A stretch of 64,000 nucleotides of DNA from Saccharospirillum alexandrii_A (GCF_043641555.1 NZ_JBHZRJ010000002.1:434001-498000), one strand, 5' to 3'. Positions 26,037 through 34,627 are shown, numbered from the stretch's first letter. Notes: generated from the sequence alone by a model not told the origin. A program made the numbers and translations.

Positions 26037-26551
26037 GCCGCTACCGACCGCCGCGTCCGCGGAGCAGCCCCTACATCACGCCGGAAGGCGAAGCCAGAAT
26101 GCGCGCCGAGCTGCATGAACTGTGGCATGTGGAGCGCCCGCTGGTGACGCAGGAGGTGTCAGACGCGGCCAAACAAGGGGATCGATCTGAGAACGCCGAA
26201 TACATTTACGGCAAAAAACGATTGCGACAGATCGATAGCCGGGTGCGCTTTTTAACCAAGCGACTGGAATCGTTGCAGGTGGTGGCCACGCTGCCCGATG
26301 ATCAGAGCCGCATCTTCTTCGGTGCCTGGGTACGAGTGGTCGATGAAGATGAGACCCCCCGGGTAATGCGCCTGGTTGGCCCGGATGAGTTCGACCTGGA
26401 CCCGCGCTACATCAGCATCGATTCGCCGATGGCACGGGCTCTACTGAAAAAGACCATCGACGATGAAGTCCGGGTGCAAACGCCAGCCGGTGAGAACGAG
26501 TACTGGGTGACGCACGTCAGCTATCAGTCTCCTCCTCAAGGGGAGGCTTAG
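26033..26551 (+). CDS. greB: Transcription elongation factor GreB
   Basis: Rescues backtracked RNA polymerase by stimulating transcript cleavage. The 172-residue protein has the coiled-coil finger with its acidic tip (DAAKQGDRSENAEYIYGKKR) and the C-terminal FKBP-like domain (IFFGAWVRVVDEDE; DSPMARALLKK). The start is MSRYRPP at 26033, in an ATGA overlap with mnmC. Confidence 0.96.
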   Translation: MSRYRPPRPRSSPYITPEGEARMRAELHELWHVERPLVTQEVSDAAKQGDRSENAEYIYGKKRLRQIDSRVRFLTKRLESLQVVATLPDDQSRIFFGAWVRVVDEDETPRVMRLVGPDEFDLDPRYISIDSPMARALLKKTIDDEVRVQTPAGENEYWVTHVSYQSPPQGEA

Positions 26552-26705
26552 GCAGTGCCTTGCTGCTGTCGGGCAGTGGCAGGGCTTCGCGCAAGGCGCG
26601 CATGCTGCGGATAATCTCATCGGCGGCCAGGTAGGAATAACCCAGGCTTTTGCGCATTTCCCGCGCTTTCAGCCCGGCTTCAAGCCAAGGGTCGACTTTT
26701 TTCAC
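26517..26705 (-). CDS. Small hypothetical protein
   Basis: A 62-residue ORF, antisense to the last 35 bases of greB. The sequence is helical and charged, with GLKAREMRKSLGYSYLAADE and a Pro/Glu-rich end. No family is recognised. It begins MKKVDPWLEAG and fills the gap between greB and the next gene, which makes it more likely real than a chance frame, but evidence is limited. Confidence 0.5.
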   Translation of the reverse strand: MKKVDPWLEAGLKAREMRKSLGYSYLAADEIIRSMRALREALPLPDSSKALPKPPLEEETDS

Positions 26706-26869
26706 GGCAGATATCCCGGAAGGTTTGCAGAAAGTTTAGCCAACAACAGTCACGGTTGCGAGATTTTACAGATACCGTCTTCCACCCCGGCGCTATAAAT
26801 GCAGACCACCCTCCCCTCAGGCCTGGCAAGCTGCTAAAATACGCGACCCTTTTCGCGACCGGATCCATA

Positions 26870-27733
26870 ATGAGCCGCCTTTTCGTAGACAACCTGACCG
26901 TACTCGACTTCAGCTACTTTCACCCAACCCGGGGTGTGGTGGGCGAAAGCTGGATTGTTGACGTCGAGCTGGTGGGCGATCTCAACGATGAAGGCATGGT
27001 GTTCGATTTTGGCCACGTCAAGAAGCTGCTCAAGGCCGCACTTGACTCAGGCATGGACCACACCCTGGTACTACCGGCAAAACTGCCCGGTTTGACGCTG
27101 CAGGAAACCGACAACGGCGAACGCATTCAAGCGGAATTTCGTAATTCCCGGGACGCACGCCGGTTTCACTATGAATCGCCGCGTGAAGCGGTTTATCTGG
27201 TGGAAACCGACGACATCAGCATCGACTCCGTGCGCCCAACACTGGAAGCGCACCTCAATACCCTGGTGCCCGATAATGTCTCCCAGGTCGTGTTGCGCCT
27301 GCGCAGCGAACTGATCGACGGCCCCTTCTATCACTATTCGCACGGCCTGAAAAAACATCAGGGCGACTGTCAGCGCATCTGCCATGGGCACCGGTCGCGC
27401 ATTGAAATATTTCGCAATGGCCAGCGTGATTCTGAGGTCGAGCGAGACTGGGCAGAACGCTTTCAGGACATCTATCTGATCACCGAAGAGGATATAGTGC
27501 CCAACCAGCCCGCTGAGTCGGACCTGGTCCATGTCGGATACGACGCCGAGCAGGGCCGGTTTGATGTCTGGTTACCAGAGGCAAGTACCGTGATCCTCAA
27601 AACCGACACCACCGTTGAGCTGATCGCCGCGCATCTGGCGAACAGCCTGGCGGAGGAATACCCGCGCGACCGGTGGCGTGTGCGCGCCTTTGAAGGCGTG
27701 ATGAAGGGCGCCATCGCCGAATCCGGCTCATGA
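26870..27733 (+). CDS. Duplicated 6-pyruvoyl-tetrahydropterin synthase-fold protein (QueD-like)
   Basis: At 287 residues it is about twice the length of QueD, which makes 6-carboxytetrahydropterin for queuosine. Two T-fold halves are visible. The N half keeps VFDFGHVKKLLK and the MDHTLVLP catalytic-pair segment, but where zinc-binding HGH should stand it has GES (residues 25-27). The C half has the zinc and cysteine region (SHGLKKHQGDCQRICHGHR, 157-175) and the FEGVMKGA glutamate motif near 275. The motifs of one active site therefore seem divided between the halves. The start is ATG 26870; the frame is open 38 codons upstream. Confidence 0.75.
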   Translation: MSRLFVDNLTVLDFSYFHPTRGVVGESWIVDVELVGDLNDEGMVFDFGHVKKLLKAALDSGMDHTLVLPAKLPGLTLQETDNGERIQAEFRNSRDARRFHYESPREAVYLVETDDISIDSVRPTLEAHLNTLVPDNVSQVVLRLRSELIDGPFYHYSHGLKKHQGDCQRICHGHRSRIEIFRNGQRDSEVERDWAERFQDIYLITEEDIVPNQPAESDLVHVGYDAEQGRFDVWLPEASTVILKTDTTVELIAAHLANSLAEEYPRDRWRVRAFEGVMKGAIAESGS

Positions 27734-27811
27734 CCCCATGACGCGGCGGTGTTACACTGACGCCACGGCTATCCATTCAATGATTCACTCAAGAGAGCTT
27801 CGGAACCGCAG

Positions 27812-29197
27812 ATGACGCTGACTGTTTACAACACCCTGTCCGGCAAAAAAGAACCCTTTGTACCGCTCGACCCGAACAGAGTGACGTTTTACGCCTGCGG
27901 CCCTACCGTCTACAACTACATTCACGTCGGCAATGGCCGTTCGGCCGTGGTGTTCGACTTGCTGTACCGGGTGTTGAAAACCCAGTTTTCAAACGTCATT
28001 TTCGCTCGTAATCTGACGGACATTGACGACAAGATCAACGCCAGCGCCAAAGCCGAAGGCGTCGATATAAAAGCCTTTGCCGACACATACGCCACGGCCT
28101 ATCAGGAAGACATGGCCGCACTGGGCAATCTCGAACCCACGCTGCAACCCCGCGCGACTGAACACATCCCGCAGATCGTCGACATCATTGAGCGGCTGAT
28201 CGACCGCGGCCATGCCTACGCCGCCGAAGGCCATGTTCTGTTTGCCGTCGACTCCATGAAAGACTACGGCCAACTGTCGCGTCGCAACATTGACGATATG
28301 CTGGCAGGCGCCCGGGTCGACGTCGCCACTTACAAGCGCCACCCGATGGACTTCGTGCTGTGGAAGCCTTCCAGTAACGACCTGCCCGGCTGGAACAGCC
28401 CCTGGGGTCGTGGTCGCCCCGGCTGGCACATTGAATGCACCGCCATGATCATGGCACATCTCGGCGATACCATTGATATTCACGGCGGCGGCAGCGATCT
28501 GATTTTCCCGCACCACGAGAACGAAATGGCTCAGGGCCTGTGCTGTGTGCCGGACAGCCAGGGCTATGCCCGTTATTGGGTGCACAACGCGATGCTCGAT
28601 GTCGAAGGCGAAAAAATGTCCAAGTCGCTGGGCAATTTCACGGTGCTGCGGGACGTACTGAACGAGCATCCCGGTGAAGTGGTTCGGCTGACGCTGTTGT
28701 CGGCGCATTATCGTTCGAACCTGAACTGGTCGGAGCAATTGCTGAGCCAGAGCCGTCAGACACTGGACCGGCTCTACACGGTGTTACGCGACAGTCAGGA
28801 TATCGAGACTGTTGAGCCTGACGACCTGTCGTCACTAGAAGCGGTTCAGGCGCTGCTGGACGACCTGAACACGCCCAGGGCCATTGCTGCGCTTTATGAA
28901 TTGACCGGTCAGTTCTTCAAGACGACCGATAACACCGAACGGGCCCGGCTGAAAGGCGAGTTAATCGCCATTACCAGCATTCTGGGCATTGCCCAACAAG
29001 ACCCATTGAGCTGGTTTCATGGCGAGCAACAAGACGGCATGCAACCCGAAGCGATTGAAGATCTGATTCAGCAACGGCAGGACGCCAAAAAAGCCAAAGA
29101 CTTTGCCCGGGCCGATGCCATCAGAGATGAACTGAAGCAGGCGGGCATTCTCATTCAGGACACCCGTGAAGGCACACAATGGTCTCGCGAGGCCTGA
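27812..29197 (+). CDS. cysS: Cysteinyl-tRNA synthetase, alphaproteobacterial-like form
   Basis: Class I synthetase charging tRNA-Cys, 461 residues. The HIGH-type motif is YIHVGNGRSAVVFD and the KMSKS loop EKMSKSLGN; zinc ligands are in FYACGPTV and HGGGSDLIFPHHENE. The N in HVGN and segments such as VLFAVDSMKDYGQLSRR and PGEVVRL resemble the HIGNARP-type enzymes I know from alphaproteobacteria more than E. coli CysS (CHIGHGRT). The gene is preceded by a GGAA site and followed by yidD. Confidence 0.95.
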   Translation: MTLTVYNTLSGKKEPFVPLDPNRVTFYACGPTVYNYIHVGNGRSAVVFDLLYRVLKTQFSNVIFARNLTDIDDKINASAKAEGVDIKAFADTYATAYQEDMAALGNLEPTLQPRATEHIPQIVDIIERLIDRGHAYAAEGHVLFAVDSMKDYGQLSRRNIDDMLAGARVDVATYKRHPMDFVLWKPSSNDLPGWNSPWGRGRPGWHIECTAMIMAHLGDTIDIHGGGSDLIFPHHENEMAQGLCCVPDSQGYARYWVHNAMLDVEGEKMSKSLGNFTVLRDVLNEHPGEVVRLTLLSAHYRSNLNWSEQLLSQSRQTLDRLYTVLRDSQDIETVEPDDLSSLEAVQALLDDLNTPRAIAALYELTGQFFKTTDNTERARLKGELIAITSILGIAQQDPLSWFHGEQQDGMQPEAIEDLIQQRQDAKKAKDFARADAIRDELKQAGILIQDTREGTQWSREA

Positions 29198-29216
29198 ACC
29201 CGGCGGGGTCTGCACT

Positions 29217-29537
29217 GTGCTGAAATGGCCGTTGATCGCCCTGGTGAAATTCTATCGGCTGGCCATCAGCCCCCTGCTCGGGCCACGTTGCCGGTATTAC
29301 CCGACCTGCTCCGAATATGCCCTGATCGCTTTGCAACACCACGGAGCGTTCAAAGGGAGTTGGCTGGCCATAAAACGCATTGCCCGTTGCCACCCGGGGT
29401 GCGAAGGCGGCATCGACCCGGTACCGGGCGTACCACTACCAGACTATGATGAGCCGCCAGCGGATGATACCCGTCCGCAAGACACCAAACAGAAAACGGA
29501 CTGCAGCCACGAGGGCCACCGCAATGATGATCGATAA
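29217..29537 (+). CDS. yidD: Membrane protein insertion efficiency factor YidD
   Basis: A small membrane-associated protein assisting insertion by YidC. The core is LVKFYRLAISPLLGPRCRYY, then PTCSEYALIAL and the Cys-containing RCHPGCEGGIDPVP, all diagnostic. The chosen GTG at 29217 sits 9 bases after GGGG and gives 106 residues; an ATG lies 17 codons upstream inside cysS. The tail after residue ~80 is hydrophilic. YidD normally lies between rnpA and yidC; here it follows cysS. Confidence 0.92.
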   Translation: MLKWPLIALVKFYRLAISPLLGPRCRYYPTCSEYALIALQHHGAFKGSWLAIKRIARCHPGCEGGIDPVPGVPLPDYDEPPADDTRPQDTKQKTDCSHEGHRNDDR

Positions 29538-29739
29538 ACAAATGCTGAACATTCTGGTCTGCCCGGTCACCAAGGCGCCGCTGCAAATAGACCGGGAAAA
29601 GGAAGAACTGATTTCAACCGCCGCCAAACTTGCCTACCCCATTCGCGACGGCATTCCCGTCATGCTGGAAGACGAAGCCCGGGCGTTGAATCAGGAAGAA
29701 TATGAACATTGGTTGTCAAAGAAAAGTTCTTTGGCCTGA
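29524..29739 (+). CDS. Trm112/YcaR-family small zinc-ribbon-like protein
   Basis: A 71-residue member of UPF0434 (YcaR): ILVCPVTKAPLQ and LAYPIRDGIPVML are the family signature. Only one cysteine remains of the zinc-ribbon set found in eukaryotic Trm112, as usual in this bacterial branch. It starts at ATG 29524 (or the adjacent 29527) after a GAGGG site and overlaps yidD by 14 bases. The role is unknown; relatives often lie near lpxK and kdsB. Confidence 0.85.
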   Translation: MMIDKQMLNILVCPVTKAPLQIDREKEELISTAAKLAYPIRDGIPVMLEDEARALNQEEYEHWLSKKSSLA

Positions 29740-29758
29740 TAGATTCCAGTAACACAAG

Positions 29759-30001
29759 TTTCGGAGTTTGGTTCATTTCCCAGGCAATGGCTCGCACAGG
29801 ATACCGGGTATGCCTCTGTGGGGTCGGCGTAGATCCGTCCATGGAGCCTAAGCCGCAGGATATGAATCCCCTCCATAGGATTCACCCTTCGGGTTCGCTG
29901 CGCTCATGCTAAGACGCTCCCGGCGTTTTAGTCCCTGCTGCGGACTTCCCCACAGAGGCATACCCGGCACCCAGTGCTAACTGGTAGGGCAAACTCCGAA
30001 T
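29759..30001. repeat. Large palindromic non-coding element (MITE- or REP-like)
   Basis: The 275-base gap between convergent genes is nearly filled by nested inverted repeats. The outer pair is TTCGGAGTTTG at 29760-29770 with CAAACTCCGAA at 29990-30000. A perfect 20-bp pair starts CCGGGTATGC at 29804-29823 and matches 29948-29967. Inside are further hairpins and boxes (CGCTCCCGGCG, CCCTTCGGG, GCGCTCATGC) that, on the minus strand, repeat the architecture of the spacer at 107-205. No transposase is encoded. Short open frames across it are consistent with palindrome artefacts. Confidence 0.75.
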
Positions 30002-30014
30002 TTAAGTAATTAAA

Positions 30015-31436
30015 CTATCGAATGCCGGCAATTGCCCCATCCACATCCATGCCAATTTCCCGCATCCTGGCCAGTTTGTAACGCAAGGTCCTGGCTGAAA
30101 TACCCAACTTGTCCGCCGCCCGGTTTTTACGACCTTGAGTGACCCGCAGCGCGTCCAGAATAATCTCGAACTCACGATGCTTCAGGTCAACCTGCATGGA
30201 TTCATGCACAGCCGCTTCCGGTTCATCAGACTCACTGGCGTGTTCGGCGATGCTATTCGACATTGCCTCTGACTGATGTGCCATGGCTTGCTGCCGGGCC
30301 GGTTCAAAATCGATCAGGTGCTCGCCTTCCAATCCGAGATCCTGAGCAGTCACCCATTGACCGGACTGTAAAATCAGCGCTCGCTGCAAGGCGTTGTCGA
30401 GCTCACGAATATTGCCGGGCCAGTCATAAGTCAGTATGCGAGCGCGAGCAGAATCGTCGAGCATGACTCGTGGTTTATGCATTTTCTTGGAATGCTTGGC
30501 GAGCAGGTGGTTGGCCAGCGGTATCAGGTCGCCCCGGCGGGCGCGCAATGGCTGCCATTGCAACGGGAAGACGTTCAACCGGTAGTAGAGATCTTCGCGG
30601 AATCGACCGGCCTGCACTTCGCGCATCAGATCGCGGTTGGTGGTCGCCAGTACACGAACATCGAGTTCAACCACTTTACGACCACCGATGCGCTCAACTT
30701 CGCGCTCCTGCAATACGCGCAACAGTTTCGCCTGCAAGCCCATGTCCATTTCGGAAATTTCATCCAGCAACAGTGTGCCACCGTTAGCCTGCTCAAACTT
30801 GCCGGGCTGACTGGCAATAGCACCAGTAAAGGCGCCTTTTTCATGACCAAACAGCGTCGCTTCCAGCATGTTTTCCGGTATGGCGGCGCAGTTGATGGCA
30901 ACAAAAGGCTGCTGCGCCCGGGGCGAATGCTGGTGTATGTACCGTGCCAGCACCTCCTTGCCCGTCCCGCTCTCACCGCTGATCAGGGTGGTGCTGTCCG
31001 TTACCGCCACCTTCCGGGCCAGCATCAACACCTGCTGGCTTGAGGTTTCATTGGCAATAGGCTCATCAATGGCGGAATTGGGCTGGCTACCATGGCGCTC
31101 CAGCAGTTCGATCAGTTGCTCTGGCTGAAAGGGTTTGACCAGGTAATCAACGGCACCCGCATGCAAGGCAGACACCGCTTTTTCGACCGTGGCGTAGGCG
31201 GTCACCAGCAGGAACGGAATCTGGGGCTGGTGTTGGCGCACATAGGCCAGCAATTCATGGCCATCCATACCCGGCATGTTCACATCGCTCACGATAAAGT
31301 CGACCTGGTTTTCGTTCAGCCGCACGATGGCCGCTTCACCACAGTCGGCCTCAATGACCTCGTAGTCAGACAACTTCAGCGTATCGCTGACCGCCTCTCT
31401 CAGGCTGGCATCGTCTTCAACAATGAGTACTCGCAT
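30015..31436 (-). CDS. flrC: Sigma-54-dependent flagellar response regulator FlrC/FleR
   Basis: A 473-residue NtrC-type activator. The receiver domain (1-115) has the phospho-acceptor in DFIVSDVNMPGMDG. The AAA+ domain (~140-375) has Walker A GESGTGKE, the sigma-54 contact loop GAFTGA and LLLDEISEMD. The C-terminal Fis-type helix-turn-helix includes KNRAADKLGISARTLRYKL. Partner of the kinase FlrB upstream in the same operon. In Vibrio and Pseudomonas this protein switches on hook, basal-body and other middle-class flagellar genes. Confidence 0.93.
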   Translation of the reverse strand: MRVLIVEDDASLREAVSDTLKLSDYEVIEADCGEAAIVRLNENQVDFIVSDVNMPGMDGHELLAYVRQHQPQIPFLLVTAYATVEKAVSALHAGAVDYLVKPFQPEQLIELLERHGSQPNSAIDEPIANETSSQQVLMLARKVAVTDSTTLISGESGTGKEVLARYIHQHSPRAQQPFVAINCAAIPENMLEATLFGHEKGAFTGAIASQPGKFEQANGGTLLLDEISEMDMGLQAKLLRVLQEREVERIGGRKVVELDVRVLATTNRDLMREVQAGRFREDLYYRLNVFPLQWQPLRARRGDLIPLANHLLAKHSKKMHKPRVMLDDSARARILTYDWPGNIRELDNALQRALILQSGQWVTAQDLGLEGEHLIDFEPARQQAMAHQSEAMSNSIAEHASESDEPEAAVHESMQVDLKHREFEIILDALRVTQGRKNRAADKLGISARTLRYKLARMREIGMDVDGAIAGIR

Positions 31437-31490
31437 GCATTTCTCCTCATATCTGACGGCGATTTGCCGCGCGCCAGGTCACGCTGGCGA

Positions 31491-32693
31491 TTAGCCTTTA
31501 ACCGGAAAAGACAGGGCAACCTGAGTGCCCTCTCCCGGCCGACTGTTAATATGAAACTCACCCTGGTGTGCCCGGGTGACGGCCATAACCACCGGCAAAC
31601 CCAGCCCGGTACCATGGCTTTTAGTCGTGAAAAACGGTTCGGTGACCTGATTGAGGGTCGCCTCGTCCATGCCCGGTCCGTTATCCGAAATGGTCAGCAA
31701 CAGCCGGCCAGCATCTTCGCGGGCAATGATGGAGATATTGGGGTTGGACCGTATCGCTTCGAAGGCGTTGGTGACCAGGTTACTCAAGGCACTGACCAGC
31801 GCATCTTTCTGGCACTGCAGCTCGGCACCGTGGCTCAGGTCTCGCCACTCCAGAGCGTCCGGGTGCTGCTGAATCAGTACCGAAAGATTGTCCTGCATGG
31901 CTGAATACAGGTCTGCTACGGTGACTTTGTGAATCAGCTTGCACTCGCCCTTCACGAACACCAGCATGTCCTGCACCTGCTGTTCAAGATGGTGTAACCG
32001 CCCAAGCAATTTATCGACAAATTGCTCACGTACCGGCTGACTGACCCGGGGGTTTTTCAGATTGGAGGCATACAACATGGCGGCTGACAGCGGTGTGCGG
32101 ATCTGATGCGCGAGCGAAGCGACCATGCGCCCCATAGCCGAGAGCCGCTCATGACGCGATAGCTGCGCCTGCAGCGCTCGGGTTTCAGTCTGATCGGTGA
32201 GCAGTATCAGTTGGCCCGCGTTATCGAGCGCGCAGGTTTCAATGCTGACCAGGCGGCCGTCGACCAGTGAAATCTCATGGCCATCGTCCTGGCGGGGTTT
32301 GAAGGCGTTACGGATGATGCGAACCCAGGGCTCGCCGATCAATCGGGTGTTGGCTTCGTTGCGCAACAACGCCTCGGCGGCCGGGTTGATCCGGCCAATG
32401 CGACCGGTATTGTCGATAACAATGACCCCGGCCGGCAGCAGATTCAGCAAGCTTTCCAGCTGATCGGCCAGGCGTTCTTTTTCCGACAACTCCTGCATGC
32501 GTTGTTCACTGACGGTCGCCAGCTCACCACTGAGCTCGACAACACGGCTTTCCAGCATCTGGTAGCTTTCGGTCAGTTGCTCGGAAACCTGGTTAAAGGT
32601 CGCAAACGCCTGCTTCAGATCAGCAAGCGATTGCTCGGACATTTCGGCCGAGCCTTGCTGCTGATTCAGGTTGTCAAATTGTGGCACACCCAT
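31491..32693 (-). CDS. flrB: Flagellar sensor histidine kinase FlrB/FleS
   Basis: A 400-residue soluble kinase: coiled-coil N-terminus, PAS domain (~65-165; GVIVIDNTGRIGRINPAAEA), phospho-acceptor histidine in VASLAHQIRTPLSAA, and an ATPase domain with DNGPGMDEATLNQV and GTGLGLPVV. No membrane helices, so it senses a cytoplasmic cue. The ATG at 32693 has a good GGAG site. It is transcribed from the sigma-54 promoter at 32736-32752, just after flrA. Confidence 0.93.
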   Translation of the reverse strand: MGVPQFDNLNQQQGSAEMSEQSLADLKQAFATFNQVSEQLTESYQMLESRVVELSGELATVSEQRMQELSEKERLADQLESLLNLLPAGVIVIDNTGRIGRINPAAEALLRNEANTRLIGEPWVRIIRNAFKPRQDDGHEISLVDGRLVSIETCALDNAGQLILLTDQTETRALQAQLSRHERLSAMGRMVASLAHQIRTPLSAAMLYASNLKNPRVSQPVREQFVDKLLGRLHHLEQQVQDMLVFVKGECKLIHKVTVADLYSAMQDNLSVLIQQHPDALEWRDLSHGAELQCQKDALVSALSNLVTNAFEAIRSNPNISIIAREDAGRLLLTISDNGPGMDEATLNQVTEPFFTTKSHGTGLGLPVVMAVTRAHQGEFHINSRPGEGTQVALSFPVKG

Positions 32694-32735
32694 GCCTTCT
32701 CCCAGTGACCATTTATTGGCGCTTTACAGGGGTTT

Positions 32736-32752
32736 AGCAAGAGGGGTGCCAA
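32736..32752 (-). promoter_or_regulatory. Sigma-54 promoter of flrBC
   Basis: The minus strand reads TTGGCACCCCTCTTGCT, a near-perfect -24/-12 promoter with GG and GC 12 bases apart, 43 bases before the flrB ATG. This fits the known hierarchy in which FlrA/FleQ activates flrBC/fleSR through sigma-54. Confidence 0.88.
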
Positions 32753-32755
32753 TTT

Positions 32756-32818
32756 GAGCTGCGAGCTACGAGCTGTTAGCTGTTAGCTCGAAGCTCGAAG
32801 CTCGAAGCTCGAAGCTCA
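32756..32818. repeat. Nine-unit heptanucleotide tandem repeat
   Basis: Nine consecutive 7-mers around an AGCT core: GAGCTGC, GAGCTAC, GAGCTGT, TAGCTGT, TAGCTCG, three of AAGCTCG, AAGCTCA. The array fills the space between the flrA stop codon and the -24 element of the flrBC sigma-54 promoter, where enhancer sites might be expected. Similar AGCT heptamers occur at 51344-51378. Confidence 0.9.
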
Positions 32819-32824
32819 AAAACT

Positions 32825-34282
32825 CTAAACTGATTCACGCTTGTTGATTTTGTATTTGCGCATCTTTTCAACCAGTGTGGTCCGGCGAATGTGGAGCTTT
32901 TCAGCCGCGCGCGCCACCACGCCCTGAGCATCGTCGAGCGCCTGCTGAATCAGGTTGCGCTCAAGCTCGGTCAGGTACTCCTTCAGATCCAGTCCATTCA
33001 CCGGCAGTAACGCCGCCTGCTCTGAATGGGTCATACTGAACGATTCAGACTCTGGTAAGGCAGGCAATGGCAGAACCGATTCATCATCATCGTCAACATG
33101 CCGGTATTTCAGGGGAAGTTCCTGAACCCCCACCACACCGTAAGGATGCATGATCGCGAGCCGCTCAACCAGGTTCGCCATCTCCCGAACGTTACCAGGC
33201 CAGTCATGTCGTACCAACGACATCACCGCTGCCGAGTTAAAGCGAATAGACCCTCGCTTCTCATTCTCCAGACGTGCGATCAGCTCGTTGAGCAATACAG
33301 GGACATCTTCGGAACGTTCGCGCAGAGGCGGCATTTCGATCGGGAAAACATTCAGCCGGTAATAGAGGTCTTCCCGAAAAGTATTCTCCTCAATCATCTG
33401 CTCAAGGTTCCGGTGCGTCGCCGCAATAACCCGAATATCGCAGTTGAACGTCTTGTTGCCACCGACTCGTTCAAAGGTTCGCTCCTGCAACACTCGCAGC
33501 AGCTTCACCTGCATGTTCAGCGGCAAGTCCCCAATTTCATCGAGAAACAGGGTGCCACCCTCGGCCATTTCAAAGCGGCCGGCCCGGGAGGTAATAGCCC
33601 CGGTAAAGGCGCCCTTTTCGTGGCCAAACAGTTCGCTTTCAATCAACTCGGCCGGAATGGCCCCGCAGTTGACCGGTACGAAAGGCTTATGACGACGGTG
33701 GGAATTGTAATGCAGGTTACGCGCAACCACTTCTTTACCAGTGCCACTTTCGCCCTGAATCATGACAGTGACTTCTTTGTCAGCTACCTGAGTCATCATT
33801 TCACGAACCTGCTGAACGCCTCTGCTGGTGCCTACCAGTGAGCGAAACAAATTCACTTCCCGACGCTGGCCACGGCCACGCGTCAGATCAAACTGTTCGC
33901 GGTACATCTGGGCGCGGTGCAGGGTATCGAGCAACTTGTTGTAAGTCGGAGGCATCGACAGCCGGGCAATAACCCGGTGGCGCAGACTGTCGTCGAGCAA
34001 TTCATACTCCGGATGTTCGGACATCAGAATGACGGGCAAGCCTTCATCCCAATCCGCAACGGCCTGAACCATTCGAGTCAGCGACAGTTGGGTTGAACCC
34101 ACCACTACAGCCACCAGCTCATCGGTTCCACCCAGTTCAGCGACAGCCTGCTCCTGCCAGTTGTCGCTACTCAGGGTAACGTTAACTTCACCCAAAAAAT
34201 CCAGAATAACCTTAATGTCCCGACGACGTTGATCATCATCGTCTACTACCAGGAGCTTAATTTCACGCCACATTGGGAACAT
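32825..34282 (-). CDS. flrA: Master flagellar activator FlrA/FleQ
   Basis: A 485-residue sigma-54 activator at the top of the flagellar hierarchy, and in FleQ also a cyclic-di-GMP receptor. It has an N-terminal FleQ-type receiver-like domain (1-130), an AAA+ domain (~150-385) with GESGTGKE, ELFGHEKGAFTGA and TLFLDEIGDLP, and a C-terminal Fis helix-turn-helix (VVARAAEKLHIRRTTLVEKM). The ATG at 34282 is only a few bases from GAGGA; the ATG at 34273 has more normal spacing and may be the true start. A sigma-70 promoter lies upstream. Confidence 0.94.
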   Translation of the reverse strand: MFPMWREIKLLVVDDDDQRRRDIKVILDFLGEVNVTLSSDNWQEQAVAELGGTDELVAVVVGSTQLSLTRMVQAVADWDEGLPVILMSEHPEYELLDDSLRHRVIARLSMPPTYNKLLDTLHRAQMYREQFDLTRGRGQRREVNLFRSLVGTSRGVQQVREMMTQVADKEVTVMIQGESGTGKEVVARNLHYNSHRRHKPFVPVNCGAIPAELIESELFGHEKGAFTGAITSRAGRFEMAEGGTLFLDEIGDLPLNMQVKLLRVLQERTFERVGGNKTFNCDIRVIAATHRNLEQMIEENTFREDLYYRLNVFPIEMPPLRERSEDVPVLLNELIARLENEKRGSIRFNSAAVMSLVRHDWPGNVREMANLVERLAIMHPYGVVGVQELPLKYRHVDDDDESVLPLPALPESESFSMTHSEQAALLPVNGLDLKEYLTELERNLIQQALDDAQGVVARAAEKLHIRRTTLVEKMRKYKINKRESV

Positions 34283-34627
34283 TTCCTCACATCAAAACAG
34301 CTGAGATGGCACCAGGCCCGACATTCCACGTCAGGAATTTGACTGTATTGAAACAGTAAAGACCGAGACTCACGCCCTGTCAAACTCACGGCGGTTCCGG
34401 AGAAAACGCGCCAAAAACCCGATAATGCCTTTATTTTCAGTCGCTTACCATAGAAAAACGCTGAGTTCCATGCAGCAGAACACAGAATGCAACAGAGGAT
34501 TAACGAATTCAGGATGGAAACCGACAGGAACACGCTTCTATAAGCGCTCAAGAGTGGCCAACGTCCCGCTGCCGGGACTGATGACCCTTGAAATCTTCAA
34601 TATTAATCCGATAAAGCCATGGCAGCC
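34283..34627 (-). other. Intergenic region upstream of flrA
   Basis: About 345 bases holding the flrA promoter (34355-34383) and roughly 70 bases of leader. Near 34560-34580 a short CCCG/CGGG stem without a T run follows the fliT-like gene. A frame of about 100 codons on the minus strand crosses the promoter and has no coding character. Confidence 0.55.
34355..34383 (-). promoter_or_regulatory. Predicted sigma-70 promoter of flrA
   Basis: Minus strand: perfect -35 TTGACA (34383-34378), 17-base spacer, -10 TTTACT (34360-34355). About 75 bases upstream of flrA. A housekeeping promoter is expected for the top-level flagellar activator. Confidence 0.7.

Noticed and set aside
29660..29912. Several 60-70-codon frames on both strands at the palindromic element
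   Set aside because: They run through nested inverted repeats and into the end of the Trm112-like gene; no ribosome-binding sites or family features.
32756..32818. Heptamer array considered as a CRISPR array
   Set aside because: Units are 7 bp without spacers and there are no cas genes nearby.
34246..34551. 101-codon minus-strand frame upstream of flrA
   Set aside because: It crosses the predicted flrA promoter and start region and has no coding character.
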